This document shows positions 1 to 7,607 of a DNA stretch of 43,939 bases, one piece after another; within the stretch, counting starts at the first letter, position 1; each line of letters begins with the position of its first letter. Origin of the DNA: Komagataeibacter diospyri. Its GTDB lineage: Bacteria > Pseudomonadota > Alphaproteobacteria > Acetobacterales > Acetobacteraceae. Position numbers and translations under genes: made by a program. Below the pieces are notes generated by a model. It did no database searches, was not told the DNA's origin, and worked only from the letters and a program-made list of their open reading frames with translations. The stretch spans positions 1-43,939 of the forward strand of contig NZ_BDLU01000027.1 of the NCBI RefSeq assembly GCF_006538165.1. Direction: 5' to 3'.

Positions 1-75
1 TCCGTCAGTATGAAGCGATCCATATGGTCTTTGAAACACATCATGGCCCTTTAGAAAACTCAATTCCCAACAGCC

Positions 76-133
76 CCCAAAAAGACAGCGTTTCCTGAAG
101 CTCTTTGAAAAAGCTTCATCAAAAACTTCTTTA
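76..133 (+). repeat. Dispersed two-hairpin repeat, copy A (left-truncated)
   Basis: This copy has the second hairpin of the repeat family (GAAGC arm at 98-102, GCTTC arm at 113-117, A/T-rich interior) followed by the right outer arm CAAAAACTTCTTT (120-132). Only the decayed right half of the first hairpin (AAAAAGACAGCG) remains on the left, and no AAGTTTTTGG left arm is visible. The tail after it (TTTACAGGAT) resembles the TTTGCAGGAT tail of copy E. The rest of 1-153 contains no gene that I can support. Confidence 0.7.
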
Positions 134-153
134 TGATTTACAGGATTCCACCG

Positions 154-660
154 CTACAGCCGCTTGTGCATTTCATCACGGATGGAATTACACTTCTTGG
201 TAAATACGCCTGCCTGAGACGCGGTCATGAAGTTGATGAGAAACGCCCCCAGCAGCGAACAGAAAGACAGGATGATCAGCACCCGTCCCATCAGCGATAT
301 GATCCCGCCATAATGTTCGGCCGAGTACCACAGCAGCCCGAGGCTGAGCACTGCGCCGAATACCCCCAGCACGCCGGTGGAACGGATAAGGGATTCCTCT
401 TCACGAATGAAGGTGGAGGATTCCTGCCATAACAGGAACAGTTTGCGGTCCATTTCCTGCACTGCGGCGGCATAGTCCTCCGCGTCATCAGGGTGCTGGT
501 GGTCAGTGCCACTGCGGTGCAGTTCCAGTTCCTGCCGGGCCTTGGCAAAGACGCGCCTGCGTTCCTTGATGGCGGGCAGGCTGATATCGACAAAGCTGAG
601 GATGGCGACATTGAGCCCCGCTGAAAGCTGGATCACCGCCTGGAAATCACCCCAGATCAC
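154..660 (-). CDS. Small membrane protein of unknown function
   Basis: I do not recognise this 168-residue protein. The N-terminus has one hydrophobic or amphipathic stretch (about residues 5-25). A charged middle follows, rich in R, K and E and probably helical or coiled. Two likely membrane helices lie near the C-terminus (about 105-125 and 130-150), ending in a short basic tail. I chose the GTG at 660 because AAGGGGGA sits 6 bases upstream. A longer version from a TTG at 714 lacks a comparable ribosome site. It is divergent from another small membrane protein 150 bp away, so the two may share a control region. Function is unknown. The coding call is fairly secure because the frame is open, the ribosome site is good and the hydrophobic pattern is coherent. 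Confidence 0.7.
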   Translation of the reverse strand: MIWGDFQAVIQLSAGLNVAILSFVDISLPAIKERRRVFAKARQELELHRSGTDHQHPDDAEDYAAAVQEMDRKLFLLWQESSTFIREEESLIRSTGVLGVFGAVLSLGLLWYSAEHYGGIISLMGRVLIILSFCSLLGAFLINFMTASQAGVFTKKCNSIRDEMHKRL

Positions 661-809
661 AGGTTGTCCCCCTTGGGGCACACATGACTGCGCACTGTAA
701 AAAAACCCTGACAAGTTGGATACGGGCCGACACGTTCATGCTGCTGCCAATGCCCGGCGCGCGATATGGTATGGCGGCACGCCTGCATTCAGGATTAGCA
801 TGAAGCGCG

Positions 810-1136
810 ATGAATATCCATGTCCCCTCCACTTATGAGATCTACCGTGGCTGGCAATCCATTCAGGGGACCGGGCTGGAAATCGGCTCGGCTGTCCTCC
901 TTGCCGTTGTACTGGGGGCGGCTTCCGGCATGGTGGTGTTCCTGCTACCGACCTTTATCGCCTGTCGGCGCAAGGTCCATAACGCGGCGGTGGTGGCCGT
1001 GGTTAACTGTGCCACCGGCATGACCGGGGTGGGCTGGGTGATCGCGCTGCTCATGGCCTGCGTGATGGAAACGGACACCCAACGCCATGCCCGGCTGCGC
1101 CGTAGCGAACCGGCAACCTTCCTGAACGTGCCCTGA
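810..1136 (+). CDS. Superinfection-immunity-domain-like membrane protein
   Basis: This 108-residue protein has two predicted membrane helices (about residues 25-47 and 68-86). Between them lies an LPTFIACRRKVHNA...VVNCATGMTGVGWVIALLMA pattern, the hallmark of the small 'superinfection immunity protein' family (T4 Imm-like, PF14373-type). Phage members block injection of DNA by a second phage at the inner membrane. Chromosomal members are widespread and mostly uncharacterised, so a defence role is inference only. No phage genes lie nearby. The start is the ATG at 810, although another ATG occurs just upstream at 800 in a different frame. A copy of the dispersed repeat begins about five bases after the stop codon. 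Confidence 0.7.
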   Translation: MNIHVPSTYEIYRGWQSIQGTGLEIGSAVLLAVVLGAASGMVVFLLPTFIACRRKVHNAAVVAVVNCATGMTGVGWVIALLMACVMETDTQRHARLRRSEPATFLNVP

Positions 1137-1141
1137 CACTT

Positions 1142-1214
1142 AAAAATAAAAAGGTTTTGGGCACCGCCTTTTTTGAAAAAGGCTTCACCAAAAACGTCTT
1201 TTCAATTTGCAGAA
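1142..1214 (+). repeat. Dispersed hairpin repeat, copy B (one hairpin lost)
   Basis: A left arm AAAAAGGTTTTGG (about 1148-1160) and right arm ACCAAAAACGTCTTTT enclose a single hairpin with GCC and GGC arms around TTTTTTGAAAAA (about 1165-1182). The left half of the GGC hairpin appears joined to the right half of the GAAGC hairpin (GGCTTCACC), as an internal deletion would leave it. The tail is TCAATTTGCAGAAT. The repeat starts about 5 bases after the stop of the gene ending at 1136. Confidence 0.75.
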
Positions 1215-1272
1215 TGCCTCAAAGACAGGCTTTCCCAATGCTCGCTCAGTAAAAGCCCGGACAGCCAGACAT

Positions 1273-1304
1273 AAAAAAGGGGCACGCCCAATCGGCATGC
1301 CCCC
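1273..1304 (-). terminator. Rho-independent terminator of serA
   Basis: Read on the minus strand, arms GGGGCATGCC and GGCGTGCCCC (10 pairs, one G-U) form a tight hairpin at 1279-1304, followed directly by six Ts (1278-1273). It lies 30 bases after the serA stop. It fits a strong intrinsic terminator for the minus-strand gene. Confidence 0.85.
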
Positions 1305-1333
1305 GTTCCGTATATAAAATCAGGCCGTGCGCA

Positions 1334-2599
1334 TTACTGCTGCTTGTACAGCAGGCGCGCGCGCAGGGTTCCCTTGAGCGCACGAAGGCGGTCAAGGATG
1401 CGGTTGTCTTTTTCCACATCGCGGCCGGTATCCGCTTCCACCACGACGTAACCCAGTTCACCCGCCGTCTGCAGGTACTGCGCGGTGACGTTGCAGGATT
1501 CGGAAGAAAATATCTCGTTGATCTGTAGCATGATGCCCGGCACGTTGCGGTGCACATGCATGAAGCGCGTGCCATGCGGGTTTTCCGGCAGTTGCACGGT
1601 GGGGAAGTTGACAGCCCCCAGGGTGGAGCCGACATCTGAGTATTCCACCAGCTTGCGCGCCACTTCCACGCCGATGCGCTCCTGCGCTTCCGCCGTGGAT
1701 CCGCCGATATGCGGCGTCAGGATCACATTGTCCAGACCGCGCAGCGGGGTCTGGAATTCCTCGCCAGCCGCCTTCGGCTCCTTGGGGAACACGTCAATCG
1801 CAGCACCCAGCAGGTGACCGTCCTTCAGGGCTGCGGCCAGCGCATCAAGGTCCACCACGTTGCCACGGGCGTTGTTGATCAGGAACGAACCCTTCTTCAT
1901 TGCACGGATCTGGGCTTCGCCAATCATGCCCGCCGTTTCCGGGGTCTGGGGCACGTGCAGGCTGACCACGTCGCTCTGCGCCAGCAGGTTTTCCAGCGTA
2001 TCGACCGGCGTTGCGTTGCCGTGCACCAGCTTGTCGATCACGTCGTAATAGAACACGCGCATGCCGAAGGCTTCCGCCAGGACGGACAGCTGCGACCCGA
2101 TGGAGCCATACCCAACGATACCCAGCGTCTTGCCGCGCACTTCCCAGCTGTTGGTGGCGGATTTCTTCCAGATACCGGCATTACATTCCTCCGACTTAGG
2201 AAAAATGCGGCGCATCAGCATCACGATCTCACCCATGACCAGCTCTGCGACGGAACGCGTGTTGCTATATGGTGCGTTAAAGACCGGGATACCGCCTTCA
2301 CGCGCGGCACTCAGGTCCACCTGGTTGGTGCCGATACAGAAGCAGCCGATGGCGATCAGACGATCTGCCTTCTCGATCACTTCGCGCGTCAGCTGCGTGC
2401 GCGAACGAATGCCAACGATATGCACGCCTTCCAGTGCCTTCTGCAGGGCCTCCCCCTCCAGCGCCGTTTTCAGGCGGGTTACGTTTTCGTATCCGTTGTC
2501 CTTCAGCAGCTTTACGGCACTGTCATGAATGCCTTCAAGAAGGAGGATACGGATCTTGTCCTTGGGAAGGGAAAGATGTCCGTTGGATTGGCTGGTCAT
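1334..2599 (-). CDS. serA: D-3-phosphoglycerate dehydrogenase
   Basis: This enzyme oxidises 3-phosphoglycerate to 3-phosphohydroxypyruvate with NAD+, the first step of cytoplasmic serine synthesis. At 421 residues it matches the E. coli-type enzyme with one C-terminal ACT domain. The NAD-binding glycine motif GIVGYGSIGS is at about 160-169. The catalytic triad appears as R245 (NNARGN), E274 (FPKEP) and H297 (TPHIGG). The ACT domain (about 350-421) normally binds serine for feedback inhibition. The start at 2599 has GGGAG upstream. The gene is monocistronic, with a strong terminator at 1273-1304 and a stable stem-loop in its leader (2621-2657). The HisN-like gene upstream is on the same strand but about 90 bp away. 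Confidence 0.95.
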   Translation of the reverse strand: MTSQSNGHLSLPKDKIRILLLEGIHDSAVKLLKDNGYENVTRLKTALEGEALQKALEGVHIVGIRSRTQLTREVIEKADRLIAIGCFCIGTNQVDLSAAREGGIPVFNAPYSNTRSVAELVMGEIVMLMRRIFPKSEECNAGIWKKSATNSWEVRGKTLGIVGYGSIGSQLSVLAEAFGMRVFYYDVIDKLVHGNATPVDTLENLLAQSDVVSLHVPQTPETAGMIGEAQIRAMKKGSFLINNARGNVVDLDALAAALKDGHLLGAAIDVFPKEPKAAGEEFQTPLRGLDNVILTPHIGGSTAEAQERIGVEVARKLVEYSDVGSTLGAVNFPTVQLPENPHGTRFMHVHRNVPGIMLQINEIFSSESCNVTAQYLQTAGELGYVVVEADTGRDVEKDNRILDRLRALKGTLRARLLYKQQ

Positions 2600-2620
2600 G
2601 TCGCGTGCTCCCGCTTCTGT

Positions 2621-2657
2621 ACGGTCAAGATGGGTCCGTCCCTATCCGATTGACCGT
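2621..2657 (-). promoter_or_regulatory. Stem-loop in the serA leader
   Basis: The arms ACGGTCAA (2621-2628) and TTGACCGT (2650-2657) are perfectly complementary. Inside them GATGGG pairs with CCC-T-ATC around a TCCGT loop, giving 14 base pairs with two small bulges in 37 bases. The element ends 22 bases before the serA ATG, leaving the ribosome site (GGGAG) just outside. It could be a leader RNA structure or a dyad operator. No U-tract follows, so it is not a classic attenuator. Confidence 0.55.
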
Positions 2658-2690
2658 GCCCCCGCTAGGGGGAAAGATGATTTGGCGCCG

Positions 2691-3506
2691 TTACTTTATG
2701 GCAATGGAAGGCGACAGCAGCCGCGTCACATGGGACAGCAGGCTGCCATCCCCCACCGCCAGGACCGTGCCGTCCCCATCGGCGCGCAACGGCTGCCCCG
2801 CCCAGTCGGTCATGCGCCCGCCGGCCCCTTCCACCACTGGCACAAGGGCGGCCCAGTCCCATATCTTCATGGTACATTCGGCAATAATGTCGATCTGCCC
2901 CAGCGCCAGCAGGCCATAGGCGTAACAGTCCCCACCCCAGCTTGTGCGCTTGGCCGCAGTAGCCAGCGCGTCAAAACCGGGCCGGTGGGGGGCATCAAGG
3001 ATTTCGGGCGCAGTACACGACAGTTCCGCCCGCCCCACATCAGCGCAGGCCCGTGTAGCCGGCGTGCCGGGCAGGGTGGAGACATACCGCGTGGCCTCGC
3101 CACGCAGGCCGATCCACCGCTCTCCCGTCACGGGCTGGTCGATTATGCCCAGAACCGGGACATTGTCGTGCAGCAGGGCAATCAGCGTGCCAAAGGTCGG
3201 CCGTCCGGTCAGGAAGGCGCGCGTGCCATCCACCGGGTCGATGACCCAGCGATACGGGCTGTCCGCCCCTTCCAGCCCGAATTCCTCTCCCATCACGCCA
3301 AAACCGGGCAGGCGTTCGGACAGCACGGCCCGAATCGCGCGTTCGGCCGTACGGTCGGCTATGGTGACGGGGCTGGCGTCATTCTTGTCATCCGCAAGCA
3401 CGCCCCGGCGGAAGAAAGGCAGCACCACGCTGCGCGCCACGTCGGCTGCGGCCTGTGCCGCCTCCAGCACCTTATCGCGCGGGAACCCGGCGGGCAGGGT
3501 GGTCAT
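2691..3506 (-). CDS. hisN: Inositol-monophosphatase-family phosphatase, HisN-like
   Basis: This is a Mg2+-dependent phosphatase of the inositol monophosphatase superfamily (271 residues). Alphaproteobacterial members of this type usually act as histidinol-phosphate phosphatase in histidine synthesis. Metal-binding motifs are clear: GEEFG (73-77), DPVDGTRAF (90-98) and the late WDWAALVPVVEGAGG (about 215-230). These show family and catalysis but not substrate; inositol-1-phosphate or PAP phosphatase activity cannot be excluded. The ATG (3506-3504) overlaps the TGA of the upstream cytochrome c gene by one base (TGATG), so the two are probably translated together. A short GC palindrome near 2660-2675 lies beyond the stop but is too weak to call a terminator. 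Confidence 0.8.
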   Translation of the reverse strand: MTTLPAGFPRDKVLEAAQAAADVARSVVLPFFRRGVLADDKNDASPVTIADRTAERAIRAVLSERLPGFGVMGEEFGLEGADSPYRWVIDPVDGTRAFLTGRPTFGTLIALLHDNVPVLGIIDQPVTGERWIGLRGEATRYVSTLPGTPATRACADVGRAELSCTAPEILDAPHRPGFDALATAAKRTSWGGDCYAYGLLALGQIDIIAECTMKIWDWAALVPVVEGAGGRMTDWAGQPLRADGDGTVLAVGDGSLLSHVTRLLSPSIAIK

Positions 3507-4009
3507 CAGGGTGTCTCCGGCTTGAGGGAGTTGAGGTAGGCGATCACGTCCGCGCGCTCGGTTTCAGATGCGATACCCGGAAACGACATCTTGGTGCCCG
3601 ATGCGTATTCCGCGGGAGATTTCAGCCATGCGGACAGGGTAGTGTTGGTCCACGTCTCGTCCTTGTGCGCCTTCAGCGCGTCCGAGAATTCGTAACCCGG
3701 AATGTCACCCACATGCGTGCCAGCCACGCCAAACAGGCCCGGCCCGATAATGGCAGGTCCCTGCGGCGCCATGCTGTGGCACATCGCGCACTGCCGGTCG
3801 GCTATGGCATGGCCCTTTTCCACGCTGGCCTTTGCCACCAGATCATCAATGGATGCACCCGCGGGGGCCACCGGGTGGGGAATGGCCACGCCGGGCTTTG
3901 CCGGGGCCTGTTCAGGCACGGCGGTGCGGGCGACACCCCAGCTGGCCCCGACAGCAAGTGCGGCACAGAGGCAGGCGGCCCCGATCTGGTTAAGGCGTAC
4001 ACTGTCCAT
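3506..4009 (-). CDS. cycM: Membrane-anchored c-type cytochrome (CycM-like)
   Basis: This 167-residue protein has one N-terminal hydrophobic segment (about 8-28) that probably stays as a membrane anchor. A Pro/Ala-rich linker and a class I cytochrome c domain follow. The haem site is C74-A-M-C77-H78, and M141 in GTKMSFPG is the expected sixth ligand. The PQGPAIIGPGLFGVAGT and C-terminal DVIAYLNSL segments are typical of the CycM/c552 group, which passes electrons to terminal oxidases at the periplasmic face. I prefer the ATG at 4009 because it starts just before the anchor; an in-frame ATG at 4030 would add seven residues. It is divergent from kdsB, a gene order I recall from other alphaproteobacteria. 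It overlaps the HisN-like gene by one base. Confidence 0.88.
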   Translation of the reverse strand: MDSVRLNQIGAACLCAALAVGASWGVARTAVPEQAPAKPGVAIPHPVAPAGASIDDLVAKASVEKGHAIADRQCAMCHSMAPQGPAIIGPGLFGVAGTHVGDIPGYEFSDALKAHKDETWTNTTLSAWLKSPAEYASGTKMSFPGIASETERADVIAYLNSLKPETP

Positions 4010-4147
4010 GAAATCGGGCGTCCTTCCCATACGGTTGCATGAAAACCGCTCCTTACCTAGACTGCCGCGCGCCCTGTGTGAAGCATGCACGGCAGCGGAC
4101 GGCCCCCGCCGCCGCGACAGATTACGGATGGCCCAGACCCAGATCCC

Positions 4148-4900
4148 ATGAATCCCATTGTCCTGATTCCGGCCCGGATGGCCTCGACCCGGCTGCCGGG
4201 CAAACCGCTTGCCGACATTGCCGGTCGTCCCATGATCGTCCATGTGCTGGACCGCGCGCGTGCCGCAGGTGTCGGCCCCGTGGCCGTCGCCACGGCGGAG
4301 CATGAAATTGCCGATGTGGTGGAACGCGCGGGCGGCACGGCGGTCCTGACCGATCCCGCGCTTCCATCCGGGTCCGACCGCATATGGCAGGCCCTGCAGC
4401 AACTGGACCCCCAGGGGCTGCATGATACCGTCATCAACCTGCAGGGCGACCTGCCTGGCGTTGATCCCGAAAACCTGCGTGACGTGCTGCGCCCGCTGGC
4501 CGATGCGGCCACTGACATCGCAACCCTTGTCGCCCCCGTGCACGATCAGGCGGAAGCCGCGGCGCAATCCGTGGTCAAGGTCGCCTGTGCCTTCGGGCAG
4601 GATGCGCAGGTGGCGCGCGCGCTGTATTTCTCCCGCCTGCCCATACCGTGGGGGGAGGGGCCGCTGTGGCACCATATCGGCATTTACGCCTATCGCCGCA
4701 CGGCGCTGGCCCGTTTTGTCTGCCTGCCCGAAAGCGGGCTGGAAAAACGTGAGAAGCTTGAGCAGCTCCGCGCGCTGGAAGCCGGCATGACCATGGGGTG
4801 CGCGCGGATCGCCACCGCACCCTTTGGCGTTGATACGCCCGCCGACCTTGAACGTGCGCGGACGGTAATGAAAGCCGCGGCACCGGGGACCGGAGCATGA
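4148..4900 (+). CDS. kdsB: 3-deoxy-manno-octulosonate cytidylyltransferase
   Basis: KdsB activates Kdo with CTP to CMP-Kdo, the donor for the inner core of lipopolysaccharide, in the cytoplasm. The first residues contain the nucleotidyltransferase signature IPARMASTRLPGKPL (about 7-21). NLQGDLPGVDPENL (about 98-111) is the Q-G-D metal/substrate motif. The C-terminal HHIGIYAYRRTAL...LEKREKLEQLRALEAG segment is characteristic of KdsB. At 250 residues it is normal length. The start at 4148 is immediately before the signature; an in-frame extension to 4085 adds only Pro/Arg-rich residues. The stop overlaps the pheA start as ATGA (4897-4900), which suggests a kdsB-pheA operon. Confidence 0.94.
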   Translation: MNPIVLIPARMASTRLPGKPLADIAGRPMIVHVLDRARAAGVGPVAVATAEHEIADVVERAGGTAVLTDPALPSGSDRIWQALQQLDPQGLHDTVINLQGDLPGVDPENLRDVLRPLADAATDIATLVAPVHDQAEAAAQSVVKVACAFGQDAQVARALYFSRLPIPWGEGPLWHHIGIYAYRRTALARFVCLPESGLEKREKLEQLRALEAGMTMGCARIATAPFGVDTPADLERARTVMKAAAPGTGA

Positions 4901-5742
4901 ACGGGGAGCGCATCATCGCCTTTCAGGGCCGACCCGGCGCATATTCGGACCTTGCATGCCGACAGGCGAAGCCCGGCTGGACCACGCTGCCATGCCAGAC
5001 ATTCGCCCAGACCATCGCCGCCGTACATGACGGTCAGGCCGAACTGGCCATGCTGGCGTGTGAAAACAGCCTGGCGGGCCGCGTGCCCGACATCCATGCG
5101 CTGTTGCCACAAGCGGGGCTGTTCATTGTGGGGGAACACTTCCAGCGTGTGGAACACTGCCTGCTGGGCATACCCGGCAGCACGCTGGCCGATGCCCGCC
5201 GTGTACATACCCACCCCGTCGCCATGGCGCAGGTGCGCGGCATCATTACCGAACTGGGGCTGGATCCGGTGGTGGAATTCGACACCGCCGGAGCGGCCGA
5301 AATGGTGCGTGACTGGGGACGCAGGGAAGATGTGGCCGTGGCCTCCGCCCTTGCGGCCGAACTCAACGGGCTTGAGATCCTGCGCCGCAATGTGGAAGAC
5401 GCCACCCACAACACCACGCGCTTCTATATCGCGTCACGCAGGCCCCAGATCCTGCCGCCGCCCGGACCGGATTTCATGACCACGCTGCTGTTCCGCGTCA
5501 ACAACCAGCCCGGCGCGCTGTACAAGGCGCTGGGTGGTCTCGCCACGGCGGGCGTAAACATGACGCGGCTGGAAAGCTATATGCTGGAAGGGTCGTTTTC
5601 AGCCACGCAGTTCCTGATGGACGTGGAAGGTCACCCCGACGCCCCGCCACTGGCGCGCGCGCTGGACGAACTTTCGTTCTTTTCGGAACAGCAGGAGATC
5701 CTGGGCGTCTATCCCGCGTCGCCCTTCCGGCGAAAACCCTGA
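4897..5742 (+). CDS. pheA: Prephenate dehydratase
   Basis: It converts prephenate to phenylpyruvate by decarboxylation and dehydration, the committed step to phenylalanine. This is the monofunctional 281-residue type, without the chorismate mutase domain of E. coli PheA. The catalytic domain spans about residues 5-185 and carries the TRF motif (T174-R175-F176). An ACT domain follows (about 197-270), with GALYKALGGLATAGVNMTRLES matching the phenylalanine-binding region, so feedback inhibition is expected. The start codon overlaps the kdsB stop by four bases, implying coupled translation. No clear terminator separates it from the dapA promoter region downstream. Confidence 0.94.
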   Translation: MNGERIIAFQGRPGAYSDLACRQAKPGWTTLPCQTFAQTIAAVHDGQAELAMLACENSLAGRVPDIHALLPQAGLFIVGEHFQRVEHCLLGIPGSTLADARRVHTHPVAMAQVRGIITELGLDPVVEFDTAGAAEMVRDWGRREDVAVASALAAELNGLEILRRNVEDATHNTTRFYIASRRPQILPPPGPDFMTTLLFRVNNQPGALYKALGGLATAGVNMTRLESYMLEGSFSATQFLMDVEGHPDAPPLARALDELSFFSEQQEILGVYPASPFRRKP

Positions 5743-5766
5743 TGGGGCGGGCATGGCGGGCATGTT

Positions 5767-5794
5767 TTGCCCCCCGTGCCATTGTCTATATAAC
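5767..5794 (+). promoter_or_regulatory. Candidate promoter for dapA-smpB
   Basis: TTGCCC (5767-5772) and TATAAC (5789-5794) are separated by 16 bases in the pheA-dapA gap, the only AT-rich patch there. Spacing and sequence fit a housekeeping sigma factor, with about 100 bases left as leader. This is a pattern match only. Confidence 0.4.
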
Positions 5795-5895
5795 GGTATT
5801 GTCCGCCCCACGCCCCGGGGCTGGCCACAGGAAACAACGTGCCGGAACCACCGGCGCATGCACAGCCACGACACAGGATCCAGGTGGAAACAACC

Positions 5896-6774
5896 ATGTT
5901 CAAGGGTTCCATTACCGCCCTTATTACCCCCATGAACGAGGACGGGTCGCTGGATCTGCCCTCCATGGGCCGATTCATCGACTGGCAGGTCCAGCAGGGC
6001 GCGTCCGCCCTGGTGCCGGTCGGCACGACGGGCGAAAGCCCGACACTGACGCATGATGAACATGCCAAGGTGGTGGAATTCACCATAAAATCCGTAGCGG
6101 GGCGCGTGCCCGTCATTGCAGGTGCAGGGTCCAACAGCACGGCGGAAGCCGTGGCCATGGCACAGCAGGCCCAGCAGGCTGGGGCGTCGGGCGTGCTGGT
6201 AGTGACGCCGTACTATAACAAGCCGACACAGGAAGGGGTGTACCGCCACTTCATGGCCGTGGCAGACGCGATCAGCATCCCGCTTATCCTGTATAACATT
6301 CCCGGCCGGTCGGTCATCGATATCTCGGTCGAGACCATGGCGCGGCTGGCGCAGCATCCCAACATCATCGGGGTGAAGGATTCCACTGCCAACCTGCTGC
6401 GCCCGCTGCTGGTGCGCCGCGCGGTGAAAAAGCCGTTCAACCAGATTTCGGGCGAGGACGGCACTGCCGTATCCTTCCTGGCCGCCGGTGGCGACGGCTG
6501 CATCAGTGTGACCGCCAATGTCGCCCCCGCGCTGTGCGCGCAGGTGCAACAGAACTGGAACGACGGTCATGTGATGGAAGCTATGGAACTGCAGGACCGG
6601 CTGCTGCCACTGCATGACGCACTGTTTTGCGAAAGCAATCCCGTGCCGGTCAAGTTTGCAGCAAGCGTGCTGGGCCTGATGGGGGAAACCTGCCGCCTGC
6701 CACTGGCCCCGCTGAGTGATGCCAGCCGGGAGAAAGTCAAGGCCGCCCTGTCCGCCGTCGGACTGCTGGACTGA
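5896..6774 (+). CDS. dapA: 4-hydroxy-tetrahydrodipicolinate synthase
   Basis: DapA condenses pyruvate with aspartate semialdehyde, the first committed step to diaminopimelate (cell wall) and lysine. The 292-residue length equals the E. coli enzyme. Key residues align well: VGTTGES (42-48), Y107 in TPYYNKP, Y133 in LYNIPGR, and the Schiff-base lysine K161 in IIGVKDST. I chose the ATG at 5896 because the family begins M-F-K/T-G; an upstream in-frame GTG at 5839 would add unrelated residues. smpB follows three bases after the stop. LysC, which supplies the same pathway, is encoded 28 kb away in this window. Confidence 0.95.
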   Translation: MFKGSITALITPMNEDGSLDLPSMGRFIDWQVQQGASALVPVGTTGESPTLTHDEHAKVVEFTIKSVAGRVPVIAGAGSNSTAEAVAMAQQAQQAGASGVLVVTPYYNKPTQEGVYRHFMAVADAISIPLILYNIPGRSVIDISVETMARLAQHPNIIGVKDSTANLLRPLLVRRAVKKPFNQISGEDGTAVSFLAAGGDGCISVTANVAPALCAQVQQNWNDGHVMEAMELQDRLLPLHDALFCESNPVPVKFAASVLGLMGETCRLPLAPLSDASREKVKAALSAVGLLD

Positions 6775-6777
6775 CCC

Positions 6778-7272
6778 ATGGCAGCCAAGAGCAAGGGCAG
6801 CGGCATGATCTCGACCGGGATCGCAGCCCAGAACCGCAAGGGCCGTTTCAACTACACCATCGTGGATACGGTAGAGGCGGGTCTTGTACTGAAAGGCCCC
6901 GAGGTCAAGAGCCTGCGGATGGGCCGCGCCACCATAAACGAAGCCTATGCCGGTGAACGCAATGGGGAGATATGGCTCATCAACAGCTATATCCCCGAAT
7001 ATCAGGGCGGCGTGCTGTCACGTTTCGAGCCGCGCGCACCGCGTAAGCTGCTGCTGCACAAGAAACAGGTGGACAGGCTGCTGGGAGAAGTCGCGCGTGA
7101 TGGCGTGACCCTTGTGCCGCTAGACATCCACTTCAACAGCCGCGGCCTTGCCAAGCTGACGCTGGGTGTGGGTGAGGGACGCAAGAAAGCAGACAAGCGA
7201 CAGGCCATAGCCGATCGCGACTGGCAGCGCGACAAAGCCCGCCTGATGCGTAACAAGGGTGGCGATTACTGA
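6778..7272 (+). CDS. smpB: SsrA-binding protein SmpB
   Basis: SmpB binds tmRNA and delivers it to stalled ribosomes for trans-translation. The 164-residue protein shows the conserved N-terminal block AQNRKGRFNYTIVDTVEAGLVLKGPEVKSLR (about 17-47). The central KKQVDRLLGEV...LVPLDIHFNSRGLAKLTLGVGEGRKKADKR block and a basic C-terminal tail (DWQRDKARLMR) that enters the decoding centre follow. The start is three bases after dapA, so the two genes probably form a transcript; this dapA-smpB order is familiar in alphaproteobacteria. No tmRNA gene was recognised in the window. Downstream lie a reverse-oriented repeat copy and a bidirectional terminator shared with the convergent cold-shock gene. Confidence 0.95.
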   Translation: MAAKSKGSGMISTGIAAQNRKGRFNYTIVDTVEAGLVLKGPEVKSLRMGRATINEAYAGERNGEIWLINSYIPEYQGGVLSRFEPRAPRKLLLHKKQVDRLLGEVARDGVTLVPLDIHFNSRGLAKLTLGVGEGRKKADKRQAIADRDWQRDKARLMRNKGGDY

Positions 7273-7349
7273 CCTGCCCCGCCATTAGGACAAGGCATGT
7301 TTTCAGAGGCTGCTTTAGAAGCCAGCCCATGAAACAGTTTATGAATTCA

Positions 7350-7428
7350 GGAAAGTTTCTGGCGAAGCTGCTTCCAAAAAGCTTCGGGCAATCCGCCTTT
7401 TTTGAAAAAGGCGGCACTCGGAAATTGT
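7350..7428 (-). repeat. Dispersed two-hairpin repeat, copy C (complete, minus strand)
   Basis: On the minus strand the order is an AATTTCCG left arm, the GGC hairpin (CCGCC 7393-7397 with GGCGG 7410-7414, A/T interior), the GAAGC hairpin (7364-7385), then GCCAGAAACTTTCC as right arm. Both hairpins are intact while the outer arms are diverged. It lies in the 335-base gap between convergent smpB and the cold-shock gene, 3' of the latter. The remainder of that gap holds the terminator at 7516-7551 and no gene that I can see. Confidence 0.75.
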
Positions 7429-7515
7429 CTATCAAACAGTTATTTTGAAGGTGCGCCCTTACAGGCCACACAAGCATCAGGCTGATCTGCATACATGATG
7501 CAGGAAGCACAATAT

Positions 7516-7551
7516 GAAACAGGGCCGCCCCAACCGGGACGGCCCTGTTTC
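7516..7551. terminator. Bidirectional hairpin terminator
   Basis: GAAACAGGGCCG (7516-7527) pairs perfectly with CGGCCCTGTTTC (7540-7551) over 12 bp. It is flanked by ATTTT on the plus side and by AT-rich sequence on the other. Placed between convergent smpB (plus) and the cold-shock gene (minus), it can terminate both, though it is closest to the cold-shock stop. Confidence 0.8.
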
Positions 7552-7607
7552 ATTTTATCTGTTCACCATTCCCGCGCCCGCCATGCTGACGGGGCGGGAC
7601 AGGGAGA

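Noticed and set aside
810..1136. Prophage remnant suggested by the superinfection-immunity-like gene
   Set aside because: No integrase, structural, lysis or repressor gene is nearby, and the flanks are housekeeping genes.
1709..3539. Plus-strand open frames opposite serA and the HisN-like gene
   Set aside because: Both mirror strongly supported minus-strand enzymes and show only biased composition.
4010..4675. N-terminal extension of the cytochrome c frame into kdsB
   Set aside because: The extension is antisense to kdsB and has no cytochrome similarity. The anchor helix begins at 4009.
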